A stretch of DNA of 64,000 bases from Phoronis australis. Its lineage: Eukaryota; Phoronida; Phoronidae. The notes below the pieces were generated by a model, which was not told where the DNA came from, did not search any database, and saw nothing but the letters and a program-made list of their open reading frames with translations. Positions 49,099 to 58,644 of the stretch are shown one piece after another. The translations under genes and the position numbers were made by a program. The stretch lies in assembly GCA_002633005.1 (NCBI GenBank), contig NMRA01000025.1, positions 69,757-133,756 on the forward strand. The letters run 5' to 3'. The number at the start of each line of letters is the position of its first letter. Position 1 is the stretch's first letter.

Positions 49099-49242
49099 CT
49101 GCAGCCGGGGAGGATTTTTCAAATTTTTGTGGACACGCATAGCTGTGAGTGATCCCCCGGGGGAACCGCCGTATATATCCTGCACCGTGACTCCTGTGGT
49201 GGTCACTACGTCCCTTGGTATATCGGCCTTTTTGGTCGTCAC
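49099..49242 (-). CDS. Possible internal exon of an unknown minus-strand gene
   Basis: On the minus strand a good acceptor (AAGCAAACAG) precedes 49242 and a good donor (CAG|GTAAGC) follows 49099. The 144 bases between are open, exactly 48 codons, with well-mixed codons and the strings ADIPRDVVTTTGVT and DIYGGSPGGSLTAMR. I do not recognise the protein. No neighbouring exons were found, and the plus strand is also open with a hydrophobic end, so this may be chance. Confidence 0.25.
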
Positions 49243-52040
49243 CTGTTTGCTTGTGAAATAACTGTGCTTTACTCCTCGACATTGCAACATCCATCAGGGG
49301 TGTTCACTAGTATTGTTGTTTGTGTCCCCAGTCCCCCGCCAATGTTACTCGTCAATGTTTCGCTGCTGAGTGTGGAGAGTGAGACTTCTGTGTAAATTAT
49401 CCTCCATGATCAAACGTCAAAGTCGGGGTCAAACTTTAACGAGGGTCACTTTTTCACGAGAAGGTCGTTATTTAACTGGTCGGGTCAATTTTCAACGTCA
49501 AAAATTGTCACTTTTCAACGTTGAAAAAGTCACCCCGTGTCATTTTTCTACGGTGTCAAAATTTAATCATTGTTACACCGGCGTTTAGAGACATTTTGCC
49601 ATTGTTTAATGTTGTGAATGCTGAATTTTTAACCCGAAGCGCATTTAAAAACTTACCCCGCTCGTTCGATCTTGAACTGGAGCTCAGAAGAAACTCAAGT
49701 CAGAGGCAATGGCGTACATGCGTCATTTTTGAACTCGGTAGGGTTCTGCGTTTTCTTCAGTCGTTGATGGTTTCGTGTTCTTCTTGCCAACAAAAACAGA
49801 ATATAACAATTTTATGAGAGTATAAGGCCTAATTCCATTTTCGTAAGCCAGTCAAAGAAGGCGAAATGCATCTTTTCCTGTTTAATTCTCTGCAAACGAT
49901 TCACTTTGAGGAGTTCAACTCTACAAGAGGCTCATTCTTTCACCCATAAAATTCTACAGGTTTTTAACATTTTATACCGTTAATGTTGCAAAAGATGTAT
50001 TCTGATTTGAAAGCATCGCATTTCTTTTCGACGGTGTCTTTTCAGCATGAGCTTAGCAGGTTAGCAGTCCAAGAACACCTACGAAGATTAGATTTATGAA
50101 ATCAACCTCTAGCAAGGGGGAACAAACCTCCACGGAAGGGTGACTTTTCCATGAAAGCTCCTTCCAAACGAATCTTTTTTTCGTTTCCACTTTCTAAATG
50201 GGTGGGTATCCCATTTTGGCCAGTTGCAACCCCGAAAATATGATCTGAAGAGTAACTTTCCAACTTTTTTGGTACGGAATTTGTAGAGACTCTCGTCGGC
50301 TGAACTAAGCCCGGGCTATGGGCATCATGAACTCAGTGGTAATTCGACGTACGAAAGCACCATGAGCCTGCGTCCTGCTGGCACTGCACCGATGACGTAA
50401 GTTCATTCAGTGAACACTGCTCTACAAGAGTTGCTTTATCGTTACCACATAGGATACTACACGCCTTCATTTTTTTCTGTGTATGAATTTTGTAAATTTA
50501 TCGCTTCAAAAGATAGTATTACGGTCAACAGTAATATTACTTTTTGTTGAGAACTCAAGCGAATAGCAATAACGCATATTTGGATAAGACCTTACCTTTG
50601 AAATGCAAATATTCAAGGTACGTTTACCTTGATAACTTCGATGACGACAGCGTTACCTACCGTTTACTTCGATGTTCATTAACTACCGAAGCCAGTACGA
50701 ACGGTCCAGTTAACTGTATTGTTTGCATTCATTTGGTGGTTTATATTTGACGAATATGCACTGGCGTAGGAAGGTTTGTTTTCAGTTAGTGGGGAGACCA
50801 AATGTGAGTGCAAGCCTTCCTCGGTCGACGCGCCACCACCCGGCTAGTATTGTCACTAGTTTCACTCTTCTCCATCCCCAATCTACGCACGTTTTGCTCA
50901 GCCTGCGCTTCCTCGACAACACCAATGATACCCCCCCCCCGCCCCGATAATAGTTNACTTTTTGAAGTTGTTACTAGCACTAGGATCCGTGCAGTTGAGT
51001 CGAGAGAGGGGGGGCATCCAATAAAAACTCTTCCCGGTCATCACCAGACCTCTGTACGCTAGGCTACTGAATCCACTCTTTGGTCGCTACAGCTGGCTGG
51101 CCGTAGATTGGTATTAAACATTATTGGGGACTAGAAGTGGGGCGTAAACTAGTTTTTTTTTTAATTCGCCAAACGTTTGTCCCGTGGTCTCAAATATCCC
51201 TCGCTGTCGCCTCTGTTTGTCGCCAATTTTCTCTTCCCTCTCCCTAACATACCCCGTGGAGGCATCCTTCAGAAATCTGGGTACGGTGCTTCGCGAGACC
51301 TTTACGTTACGCGGTTAAGCTGGGTATGATTTTGACCTTTAGAGGATATGAATTTCAATTTAGTGTACCAAAAAGATGTGCTGCTTACTGACCGGCGGTA
51401 TAGTAGAAAATTCGTTGCCGCGGGCTGGACAACCGGGAGAAATACAAGAAAAAAAGCATCATCTCCGAATGAGTAAATGAAATGTAGTGTCGGAAACTTT
51501 GCGCAAATGGTTCACGGTGTTTAATCATGTTTCTGGTGTGGCTAAAGCATTTATAGTACTATTGTATCCTAGATCTATAACAAAACTTCACTGAAGACTT
51601 TTTTCAAATCAGTAATTCACAGTATGGAATTTTTAGGCAATTAGGAGATGCGCGTAGATACATGTACTTGACGGGTTAGCGGGAGAACAATTGAGACGTG
51701 GCATTCTGCGGGAGTGTTTCGGGAACTTATCAAAGAAATTTTCTGAAATAATTCGCGTCTGGATCCGGATTCCTGTCGCCGTTTGTACGTTAAGCAGTAC
51801 CTTGTGTACTCATTCAATCATCCACACAAAGGGTAAACACACGTTTTATCAAGTGAACTGTAACGGTAGCTTTACGTTAATATGACCACTCGAGCTTTCT
51901 ATCACACGCTGCTGAACACAAAAAGGACGCCAACAGTCTATCATGTACTCGTTGCGTCAACACTGGCCACATAACTGGGCTTTCCTGAGGTCAAAGTGCA
52001 AGGTCATTACAATATTTATGTCAAACTCGTAAATCCTTAT
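49243..52040. other. Intergenic, no gene recognised
   Basis: Nine GTCA words crowd into about 49405-49562. A copy of a dispersed-repeat end lies at 49813-49845. A C-rich run with an N lies near 50930-50956. No exon chain or known domain was found. Confidence 0.45.
49813..49845 (+). repeat. Dispersed repeat, right end only
   Basis: TTATGAGAGTATAAGGCCTA followed by ATTCCATTTTCG matches the end of the family copy at 19150-19263. Confidence 0.4.
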
Positions 52041-52043
52041 ACA

Positions 52044-52095
52044 TGGGCGGCGCACCAAAGGGGGCACTTTTTTCAGTGCTGCGCCGCCCATGTTA
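52044..52095. repeat. Perfect 14-bp inverted repeat (hairpin)
   Basis: ACATGGGCGGCGCA and TGCGCCGCCCATGT are exact inverse complements about 25 bases apart, in an AT-rich region. The loop is GGGGGCAC/T-rich. It could be an element end, a structured RNA or a protein-binding site; nothing else identifies it. Confidence 0.8.
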
Positions 52096-52910
52096 TGCAC
52101 ATATACAGGCTATCGTTGACCAAAGGGGTGAACGTTACGCAAGTAAATTAGGTGCGCCGATAGTGGCGTAAATTAATTATCAACGGCGTAAATTAAAGTT
52201 AATTTAATGTGCGTTACCGTAGCAGCAATCAATATGAATAGTTAATAACAATAGACAATTATTGACTCCAAAATACGAGTTTATAACTTGATAATCTGTT
52301 TACATCATATAATAATAATCTGATAAATGACCACTTCATAAGCTTGGACCTGCAAAACATGAAAACAATATCAACCAAATTCGCTGCCTGAATTGAACAA
52401 CACAAGCGTGGCCCATGTTTTGATGTACGGTATATGCACACTAACGTCCAAATAAATTGTCATAAATCAAATGGATGATACCGTAAACGATAAAAAATTA
52501 AACTGGAGAGCACTGACGTTAAAGCATTCATCCCTGCCCATAACAGTGACTTTAAGCTGAAATTAGAACTTTTACTCCGGTACACACTACTTCCGTAAAA
52601 CCAATTTGTTAGTAAACTCATGTCAACAAAGTACAATATCCCTGAGAGTATACTCATAGTCGTTAGTTAATCAATTGATTTGAACAAATTTTTGCTAAGA
52701 TGCGTAAACGATTTATTTACTTAATTGACAATTTTCTTATCTTGGTATCAAGAGTTGAAGGATGAATTCAAACCAAGCATCTTGACGCACATGACTACAA
52801 ATTATTAATATCAATAGCTGCAATAAAATGCCGAGATTAATGGCCCATGAGATTTTAAACTATTTTAAAGTCGAGGCTATCTCGTCGTTGAGACGACACT
52901 TACTGCCACC

Positions 52911-52943
52911 ATGACACGCGGAGCTATTTTCTTCTTTTCATTG
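52911..52943 (+). CDS. Putative first coding exon, signal peptide start
   Basis: CCACC precedes the ATG, a good start context, and the 11 codons MTRGAIFFFSL run to a donor GTATGT in phase 0. Joined to the next exon, the hydrophobic stretch continues to an ACAWA end, typical of signal-peptidase cleavage. The gene is not recognised. Confidence 0.5.
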
Positions 52944-53269
52944 GTATGTATGTTTTCAACACTTTGAAAATAATCAATGTACTTTCGATCTTTTCAGACA
53001 AAAACAAACCCAGTTCATTCTTTCCGAGTATTCTGTTTACATTTTGCGATATCATTCAAATGTGATGTTGCAAGTATGGCGTCAAATCGAAAGCAATACG
53101 TGTTTCTGTCTATCATTTAATTCTACACCCGTCTGTCAATTAGCGCCTCTTACATAAAAGAATGGAACCGTGACAAATAATAAAGTACATTTCTGGGCCA
53201 TGCTTGTTTCGTAGGATTTTTTAGCAAATGGGACTGCTACTCAGCATGCGCGCTCCCAGCCTTTAATAT

Positions 53270-53494
53270 GGGGGGCTCGAACGAATTTCCGTCGATTTGG
53301 ACCTTTTACCGACAAAAAGCCGTAGGACTAAGAAAAAAGAAACGGGATACCACGTCCACAGCTGTGAATTGGGCGTTTGCGCCTTTTTAGTGGACTTTTT
53401 GTCTCGTTTTCTCGGACTTTTCGTGTCTCTGAGGCGGACCTTTTTGTCCACCTCGCCAAATGGGGGCTCATTCGAGCTCCCCCAACCCCCCCCC
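53270..53494. mobile_element. MITE with GGGGGG-type ends, copy 2, opposite orientation
   Basis: The left end GGGGGGCTCGAACGAA is mirrored by TTCGAGCTCCCCC on the right. The inner words TTTTGTCTCGTTTTCTCG and GCCAAATGGGGG are the reverse complements of words in the element at 34727-34914. It lies in the presumed first intron of the gene starting at 52911. Confidence 0.65.
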
Positions 53495-53626
53495 TGGTGC
53501 GCGCATGCTCAGGCTGTAAAATTTGAAACCGTAAATCTTTAACTAATTACCAAAAATTATGCCACTGAACTACTAGGTATTCAATTATTAGTATATATGC
53601 ATTATGCCGGTGTGTTCGTTGTACAG

Positions 53627-53788
53627 GTGGTCGCTTGTGCTTGGGCTGACGAGCCGTGCCCCTCTGCAAATGTGCTCAATGACCCAGGCGCCGATCGCAA
53701 CGTTGACGTCTACCTGGATACTACAGCTAATGTGTCGTTCGAAACAATTGTCGTCGGTACCGCCGTTCGAGTCTGTTTAGTGGCCAAT
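53627..53788 (+). CDS. Putative second exon of a secreted or membrane protein
   Basis: After acceptor TTGTACAG the frame continues from exon 1: VVACAWADEPCPSANV and on to TANVSFETIVVGTAV, VCLVAN. With exon 1 it makes a signal peptide, probable cleavage after AWA, then an extracellular-looking segment with cysteines and an NVS glycosylation site. The donor AAT|GTGAGT at 53789 is strong and in phase 0, so the exon is 54 codons. The frame stays open to 53959 with a hydrophobic run, so an unspliced membrane form is the alternative. No family recognised; further exons are not seen in the window. Confidence 0.45.
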
Positions 53789-54107
53789 GTGAGTTTTTAC
53801 AACCCCTGGGCGACGAAGATGAACGTACAGATTAAAACGAGGTGTGGATTCCTGGTTAATCGTTACTTTTTGGCGATATTAATTTTGCCAAGTCTGATAT
53901 TATGTTATGATCTTTTGCTGGTTTGTTTGTACGCACGCTACAGGGGGCATTTTTTGTGAGACCAACATTAAATTTACACTTCCTTCGATCGGTCATTTCT
54001 CCGGCCAATAGAATTTAGAAATGGTTCGAGCATGCAGACGACAGTTAGAGGGCGCTTTATGTTAGTGACAGTTGTATTATCACGTTGAACGCGGGTGGTG
54101 ACTGTAC

Positions 54108-54177
54108 CACACACAGGCGTCCTCAGCATCTGATTGTCCCCAATAGTCAATACTACAAGGTATGACACTCCGGACTA
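54108..54177 (-). mobile_element. Inverted fragment of the LTR-element leader
   Basis: The reverse complement of this segment reads TAGTCCGGAGTGTCATACC, TTGTAGTATT, GGGGACAATCAGATGCTGAG and GACGCCTGTG, in the same order as 57411-57482 on the plus strand. It is therefore a piece of the untranslated leader of element B's family, inserted backwards just upstream of element A. Confidence 0.85.
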
Positions 54178-54468
54178 GAAATTCCACGGGTGCTTCCCTT
54201 CAGCCGTCCATAGGAAACATAAAACTCAATAAATTTACACAAAACAGATGTTCAACACTGAAACCATGAAGAATTTTTCTCAATTTCTCCCAATACCATT
54301 TACGGTGTCCTGTTCCACCGAGTTCGAAAGAAATGCGCGGTCAAAGCACATACATCTTCCCAAAAAGCCCGTCCGGAGCAACTTCTTGGTCCCACGCGCA
54401 GGGTACGGAATTATCCGGTGAGTTACAGATGAACGGCAACTGCCGAGTTATCGATGCCGTGAGTTTCC

Positions 54469-54905
54469 GTGAAATCATTCACCTCTGTCCAGGACATTTG
54501 GCAGAAAATCCGACATTTCGAATTCGCTTCCACAGGAGCACATTTCTTAGACCTGGGACTCATATCATTAGATCCCAATGAATGTCCTGAAGACCTATTC
54601 CAGTGCCTCACTGCTTTTTTGAGGATAACTTACTCAACGTTGGGTGTGGCATAACGCATCATGGCGAAGCTGTCGACATCGACGAAGACATGACTACCTC
54701 CCTCGAAAATACTATTGTGCTCTTATGGTTTCAGATGGTTAACCCAGGTTTACCCTAACTTGTTAAACAACGATACGGCGCGGAGTTGCGCAACAAGTCC
54801 CTTGCCTCTATCAAGACTGAAATTTCTCAAGCTATCAACTCACTACTTGATGAGCTTAGGTGCATCGAGGACACTCGCTCCATGCGCATAACCACTGAGC
54901 TCGAT
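54469..54905 (+). pseudogene. Element A gag remnant
   Basis: [20 protein letters not shown] and [11 protein letters not shown], then (another frame) [19 protein letters not shown] and IEDTRSMRI, match the same strings in element B gag (57505-57900). At least two frame breaks are present. The family gag is recognised only by this internal comparison. Confidence 0.8.
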
Positions 54906-54984
54906 GACAAACCCCCCTCGCCGCCGTTGAACCCCGTCGTGCAGCTTATGCACCACCGCCCTCCGCACTCCTTCAGACCACTTC

Positions 54985-55974
54985 TTGTCTCGGTGCCCGT
55001 TCCTCCCGCCTGACGACAAGCGCGCCTTTCTCAAGGCCCGGTCCACCGACGTTGACGAGGCCACCGAGGAGGACTTCGCTCAAGACACAATATCTTGCAA
55101 GCAGTTCAGTCTGCCTGACGTAGATTCCGTGCTTCGGAAGATTACTCAATGGAAGTTCATCATCAAGACTGATCTTAGGAGTGTCTTCTATCAAATTCCT
55201 TTGTCACGAGAGTTTATGAAATATTGTGGCGTATCCACACCTTTCCGAGGTATCCGTGTCTACGCACGTTGCGCCATGGGTATGCCCGGTTCGGAAACCG
55301 CTTTGGAAGAGTTGACGTGTTGTGTATTGGGAGAGCTTTTGGAAGAAGGAGCCGTCACCAAGCTTGCTGACGACCTATACTGCGTTGGTCAGACTATCAG
55401 AGACTTGATTATCAACTGGAAAAGGGTGCTATATGCATTGTCCACGGCGGATCTCCGTCTATCTTCTACAAAGATAGTCATAGCCTCACGACGCACAGAA
55501 GTCCTCGGTTGGATTTGGGAGATGGGTACTTTACAAGCTAGCTCACATCGGATAGCAGTTTTCTCGTCTTGTCCCAAACCTGGTATTGTTCGGCAAATGA
55601 GATCCTTCATCGGGGCCGTGAAAGCTATGTCGAGAGTCCTGCCTTCTTTCATCGCCCCACTGGACTCCGCTATATCGGGATGCGATTCCAAAGGCTGCAT
55701 TACCTGGACCGATGAGTTACATGTTGCCTTCACCTCAGCCCAAAAGGCACTGTCCACACATAAATTTATCACTTTTCCCAGACGGGACGATCAGCTGTAG
55801 ATAGTCACGGATGCCTCCGCCAAACACACGCGCATCGCTGGTACACTATATCTCTCTCGTGAGGACACGACACGTATCTGGGGCTTCTTCAGTGCAAAAC
55901 TGAAATCACGTCAGGTTACTTGGCTCCCATGCGAAATTGAAGCTCTCGCCATTGCTGCTTCTATGCCATTTTAG
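54985..55974 (+). pseudogene. Element A reverse transcriptase and RNase H remnant
   Basis: The main frame (54985-55797) has motif A FYQIPLS, block [13 protein letters not shown], and motif C LADD at 55363-55374, where most retroelements have YxDD. A TAG stop at 55798 interrupts it, and the frame then continues with IVTDAS, the first aspartate of RNase H, and LPCEIEALAIA. The RT N-terminal third is absent, so polymerase activity is excluded. Confidence 0.9.
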
Positions 55975-56030
55975 CCCTTATCTAATTTAGTCAGCGCATC
56001 CTGCTATCATACTTACTGACAGCAAGCCTT

Positions 56031-56500
56031 GTGTACAAGCTTTCGAGAAACTCTGCAGGGGCGAATTCTCAGTCAGTCCTCGCGTGTCGACGTTTCTCTC
56101 CACCGTTTCTAGCTATCAGGCTATCGTTCGTCACGTATCTGGTGCCACTATCATCGTCTCCGACTTTTCGAGTCGCCACAGCCCAGAATGCACCGACGCT
56201 TCTTGCCAAGTGTGCCTTTTCGCGAACACTCTGGAAGATTGCGTGGTGCTCCGTGAGACTGCTGCCGAGGTCCTTCAGGGAGAAAACAAACTTCCGTTCA
56301 CCACGAGGTCATCTTGGTTATCCATTCAGTCCGAGTCTACCGAGTTACGGCGAGTACACTCTCATCTCAACCAAGGGACGAGGCTCTCCAAGAGAGACAC
56401 CAGCGCTCGAGATGTCAAACGCTATCTCACTATCGCGTCAGATGGTTTACTTGTGGCTCAGCGAGACAAGCCTCTCATCACCCCACCTCCCATCAACTGA
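56031..56500 (+). pseudogene. Element A end of RNase H and linker
   Basis: [27 protein letters not shown] (the last RNase H aspartate) and [15 protein letters not shown] align with element B at about 60230-60410. Then [18 protein letters not shown] aligns with B near 60560-60630. The zinc-binding part of integrase that should follow is not found. Confidence 0.8.
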
Positions 56501-56639
56501 AACTTGTCGCCCAACGATACTTCTTTGCATGCACTTGATTTAGAGTCTGGCATTGATCGTTGCACACGCATGCGCCATCAATGTTATTCAATGCGCTCTT
56601 TCCCCAAAACCACGACCCTGCAGAGTACCTCTGATACAC

Positions 56640-57155
56640 CTGCGACCGTTGGGAGGTCGTTTGCAGCTGAGGCCGTCCACGATACCTCGTGGTTGCTTCC
56701 GATGGCGTGTGGTTGAGTGTTTGGAAATTTTCTGGAGATCAGTTACGTAATGCACCATGTCAAACGCAGCGAGTGTTACCGTGTTCCGTCAGAGATTACT
56801 GGCATTCCAGCTGCTTTACCTATCACTGCCCCTTGTGGCCACGATCACGAGTCACGACGACGAGTTCCCACCGTCTTCCGCTGTTCCAGTATCTGTTTCA
56901 TCGTTGCCCTCGTCCTGCGATCCAGCTCCATGGTGCAACGACGGTGTACTACCTTCACGTGGCCCACTTGCCGCCCCAGCTGTGCCATCCACCAGCGTTC
57001 CTCCCCCTGATGCATCCCGCCAGCCGGGTTCTACGACAACGCCTGCTGTTGAACCCCAACCCCCCCCCCTTGCTCAACCCAGAGGCCCAGAGAAGATCGC
57101 AAAGGCAGCGCCACAAACCTCATTAATTGGCAAACGGACGATTGGCTTTATGACT
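56640..57155 (+). pseudogene. Element A integrase trace and Pol C-terminus
   Basis: GRSFAAE corresponds to the GSSFAADI of element B that carries the first catalytic aspartate; here it is glutamate. The D-D-E core is deleted. The far end, in a shifted frame near 57090-57150, retains RRSQRQRHKP and WQTDDW, matching RRSHSNRKPP and WQDSDW at the end of element B Pol. Confidence 0.65.
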
Positions 57156-57159
57156 AATT

Positions 57160-57404
57160 TTACTTTGTACTTTGTTAACGCCATAGTAACTGGGAATCTT
57201 ATTAACACTGTGTTTGCTGTTTTTGTCTTCTACTACCCGTTCTTAGTGTAAGTTTACCTCATTTTCTGTGACAGAAGAGGCAATCACGCCATTGCATTGT
57301 TATTCGTACGACTGTGGTTGGTGGGAGCTTTTTCGGTTCCGCCTCGTTGTATTGTCGGCTGCGAATTAAACTCGTTAAACTTACAACTCATTGTCTAGTT
57401 TATC
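57160..57404 (+). repeat. Probable LTR between elements A and B
   Basis: Compared with 62095-62345, both carry TTACGCCATTG or TCACGCCATTG after a GAGGAA/GAGGCAA stretch, then a TTTCGGTT/TTTCCGGTT word, TCG.(C)TGCGAATT/GATTCGCAG and CGTTAAAC/CGCTAGCAAAC. The order is conserved, identity moderate. It would serve as 3' LTR of A or 5' LTR of B; it precedes a TGGCG primer-site candidate. Confidence 0.5.
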
Positions 57405-57422
57405 TGGCGTAGTCCGGAGTGT
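57405..57422 (+). other. Possible primer-binding site of element B
   Basis: TGGCGTAGTCCGGAG directly follows the presumed LTR. LTR elements typically have TGG here, pairing with the CCA of a tRNA. The tRNA was not identified. The inverted fragment at 54108-54177 begins within this same site. Confidence 0.3.
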
Positions 57423-57479
57423 CATACCTTGTAGTATTATATATAGTGTAATGGGGACGATCAGAAGCTGAGGACGCCT

Positions 57480-57974
57480 GTGGTACCACACGGGCCTCTG
57501 GCTGACATTTGGCAAAAAATCAGACAGCACTTTGGCTTTTCCTCGACCGGCGCTCATTTTTTAAGCCTTTGCAATATCCGCCTGCAACCCGACAAGCGTC
57601 CCGAGGACCTCTACCAACGTTTGACGGCCTTTTTCGAGGACAATCTCCTCTCACCTGGCTGTGGCCTTACCCACCATGGAGCCGCCGTGGATTATGAGGA
57701 GGACTTGACCCTGACGCTGGAAGATGTTATTGTATATATATGGCTTGGACTGGTTCACCCTGGCTTGCCACTTCTAGTCAAGCAAAAGTATGAGCTTCGT
57801 AACAACACGCTGGCTTCGATTAAAACGGAAATATCTCTCGCACTAACTTCACTCCTGGAAGAAATCCGGACTATCGAGGACACCCGTGTGATGCGCATTG
57901 GTGCACCTCCTGGTCGCAGAAGAAAGTTTTATTCTTGCATTCTCTACAAGACCATCGTCTTCCCACAACCTTGA
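57480..57974 (+). pseudogene. Element B gag (truncated start)
   Basis: Open frame with [38 protein letters not shown], then [20 protein letters not shown] and [18 protein letters not shown]. This is the capsid-type region of gag, with paired amphipathic helices. It begins directly in the leader, so the N-terminal part seen upstream in element A is missing. Downstream, in another frame (57935-58060), NCRFLPDSDKRR is the relic of a Cys/His knuckle. Confidence 0.8.
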
Positions 57975-58149
57975 AAATTGCAGATTCCTACCTGACAGCG
58001 ATAAGCGTCGCATCAGCAGATCACGCCGTGTTACGGACTTTGAAGAGGATGACGCTGATCTCGACGACAAACCGTCCACCGAAGCTGCCGACGCCTCCTA
58101 TGGCTTTGTGTCACTTGATAGCCAATCAGCTCGACGTATTACTAACATG

Positions 58150-58330
58150 TAGTTTCCTGTCTTGAAAGCCTTCTTCGAGGATCATCCCGTGCAAGTCACA
58201 CTAGACACTGGTGCTACTGCTAACATGGTGCGCGAGTCTGCCGTATCGTTATTCGGTAATGAGTATTTCCCCCGCTTCGCAGATGGTCCACCAGGCCGAC
58301 GGCATTACCCCCCTTGAGGTTGTTGGCGAG
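58150..58330 (+). pseudogene. Element B aspartic protease
   Basis: VTLDTGATANMV contains the retropepsin active site DTGA (58204-58215) in the expected hydrophobic setting. The frame breaks shortly after, in the GPP region, so the flap and C-terminal half must be read in another frame (58314-58643, VLQLDVDILAGNPFM). Confidence 0.8.
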
Positions 58331-58644
58331 ATCCACTGTCGGCTTACACTTTCGTCTGGATGCTTTGGTGGTTCTCCAGCTTGATGTTGACATTCTTGCT
58401 GGAAATCCCTTCATGTCCTACAATGACATTGCTGTTCGCCCCACCATACGCCAGATCGTAATTGCTGCTTCTGATGTCGTCCCCTACGGTGTCAGTACTC
58501 CCAAGGAGACATTACCCACCGCACGACTTACCCAGTCTTTTCTCTTGCTTTGCCCACAGCGTTCTGTCGTTCTCCCTGGCCAGTACATCGAACTACCGAC
58601 CCGGCTGATGCCCCCTAGATACCACTTGGGCGCTCTAACCTAGG

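Larger units (their letters stand above)
54333..57410 (+). mobile_element. Decayed Ty3-like LTR retrotransposon A
   Basis: From left to right it holds a broken gag (54469-54900), the core of reverse transcriptase (about 55000-55800), an RNase H start, the region after RNase H (56084-56500) and C-terminal Pol remnants (to about 57155), then a probable LTR. Protease, the N-terminal part of RT and the integrase core are missing, and there are several stops and frame changes. No 5' LTR was found. It stands head-to-tail with element B but differs strongly from it in protein sequence, so the two inserted separately. Confidence 0.85.

Noticed and set aside
50786-51062. Open frames on both strands near the C-rich run at 50930
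   Set aside because: They contain an N, cross a homopolymer run and resemble nothing; overlap on both strands suggests chance.
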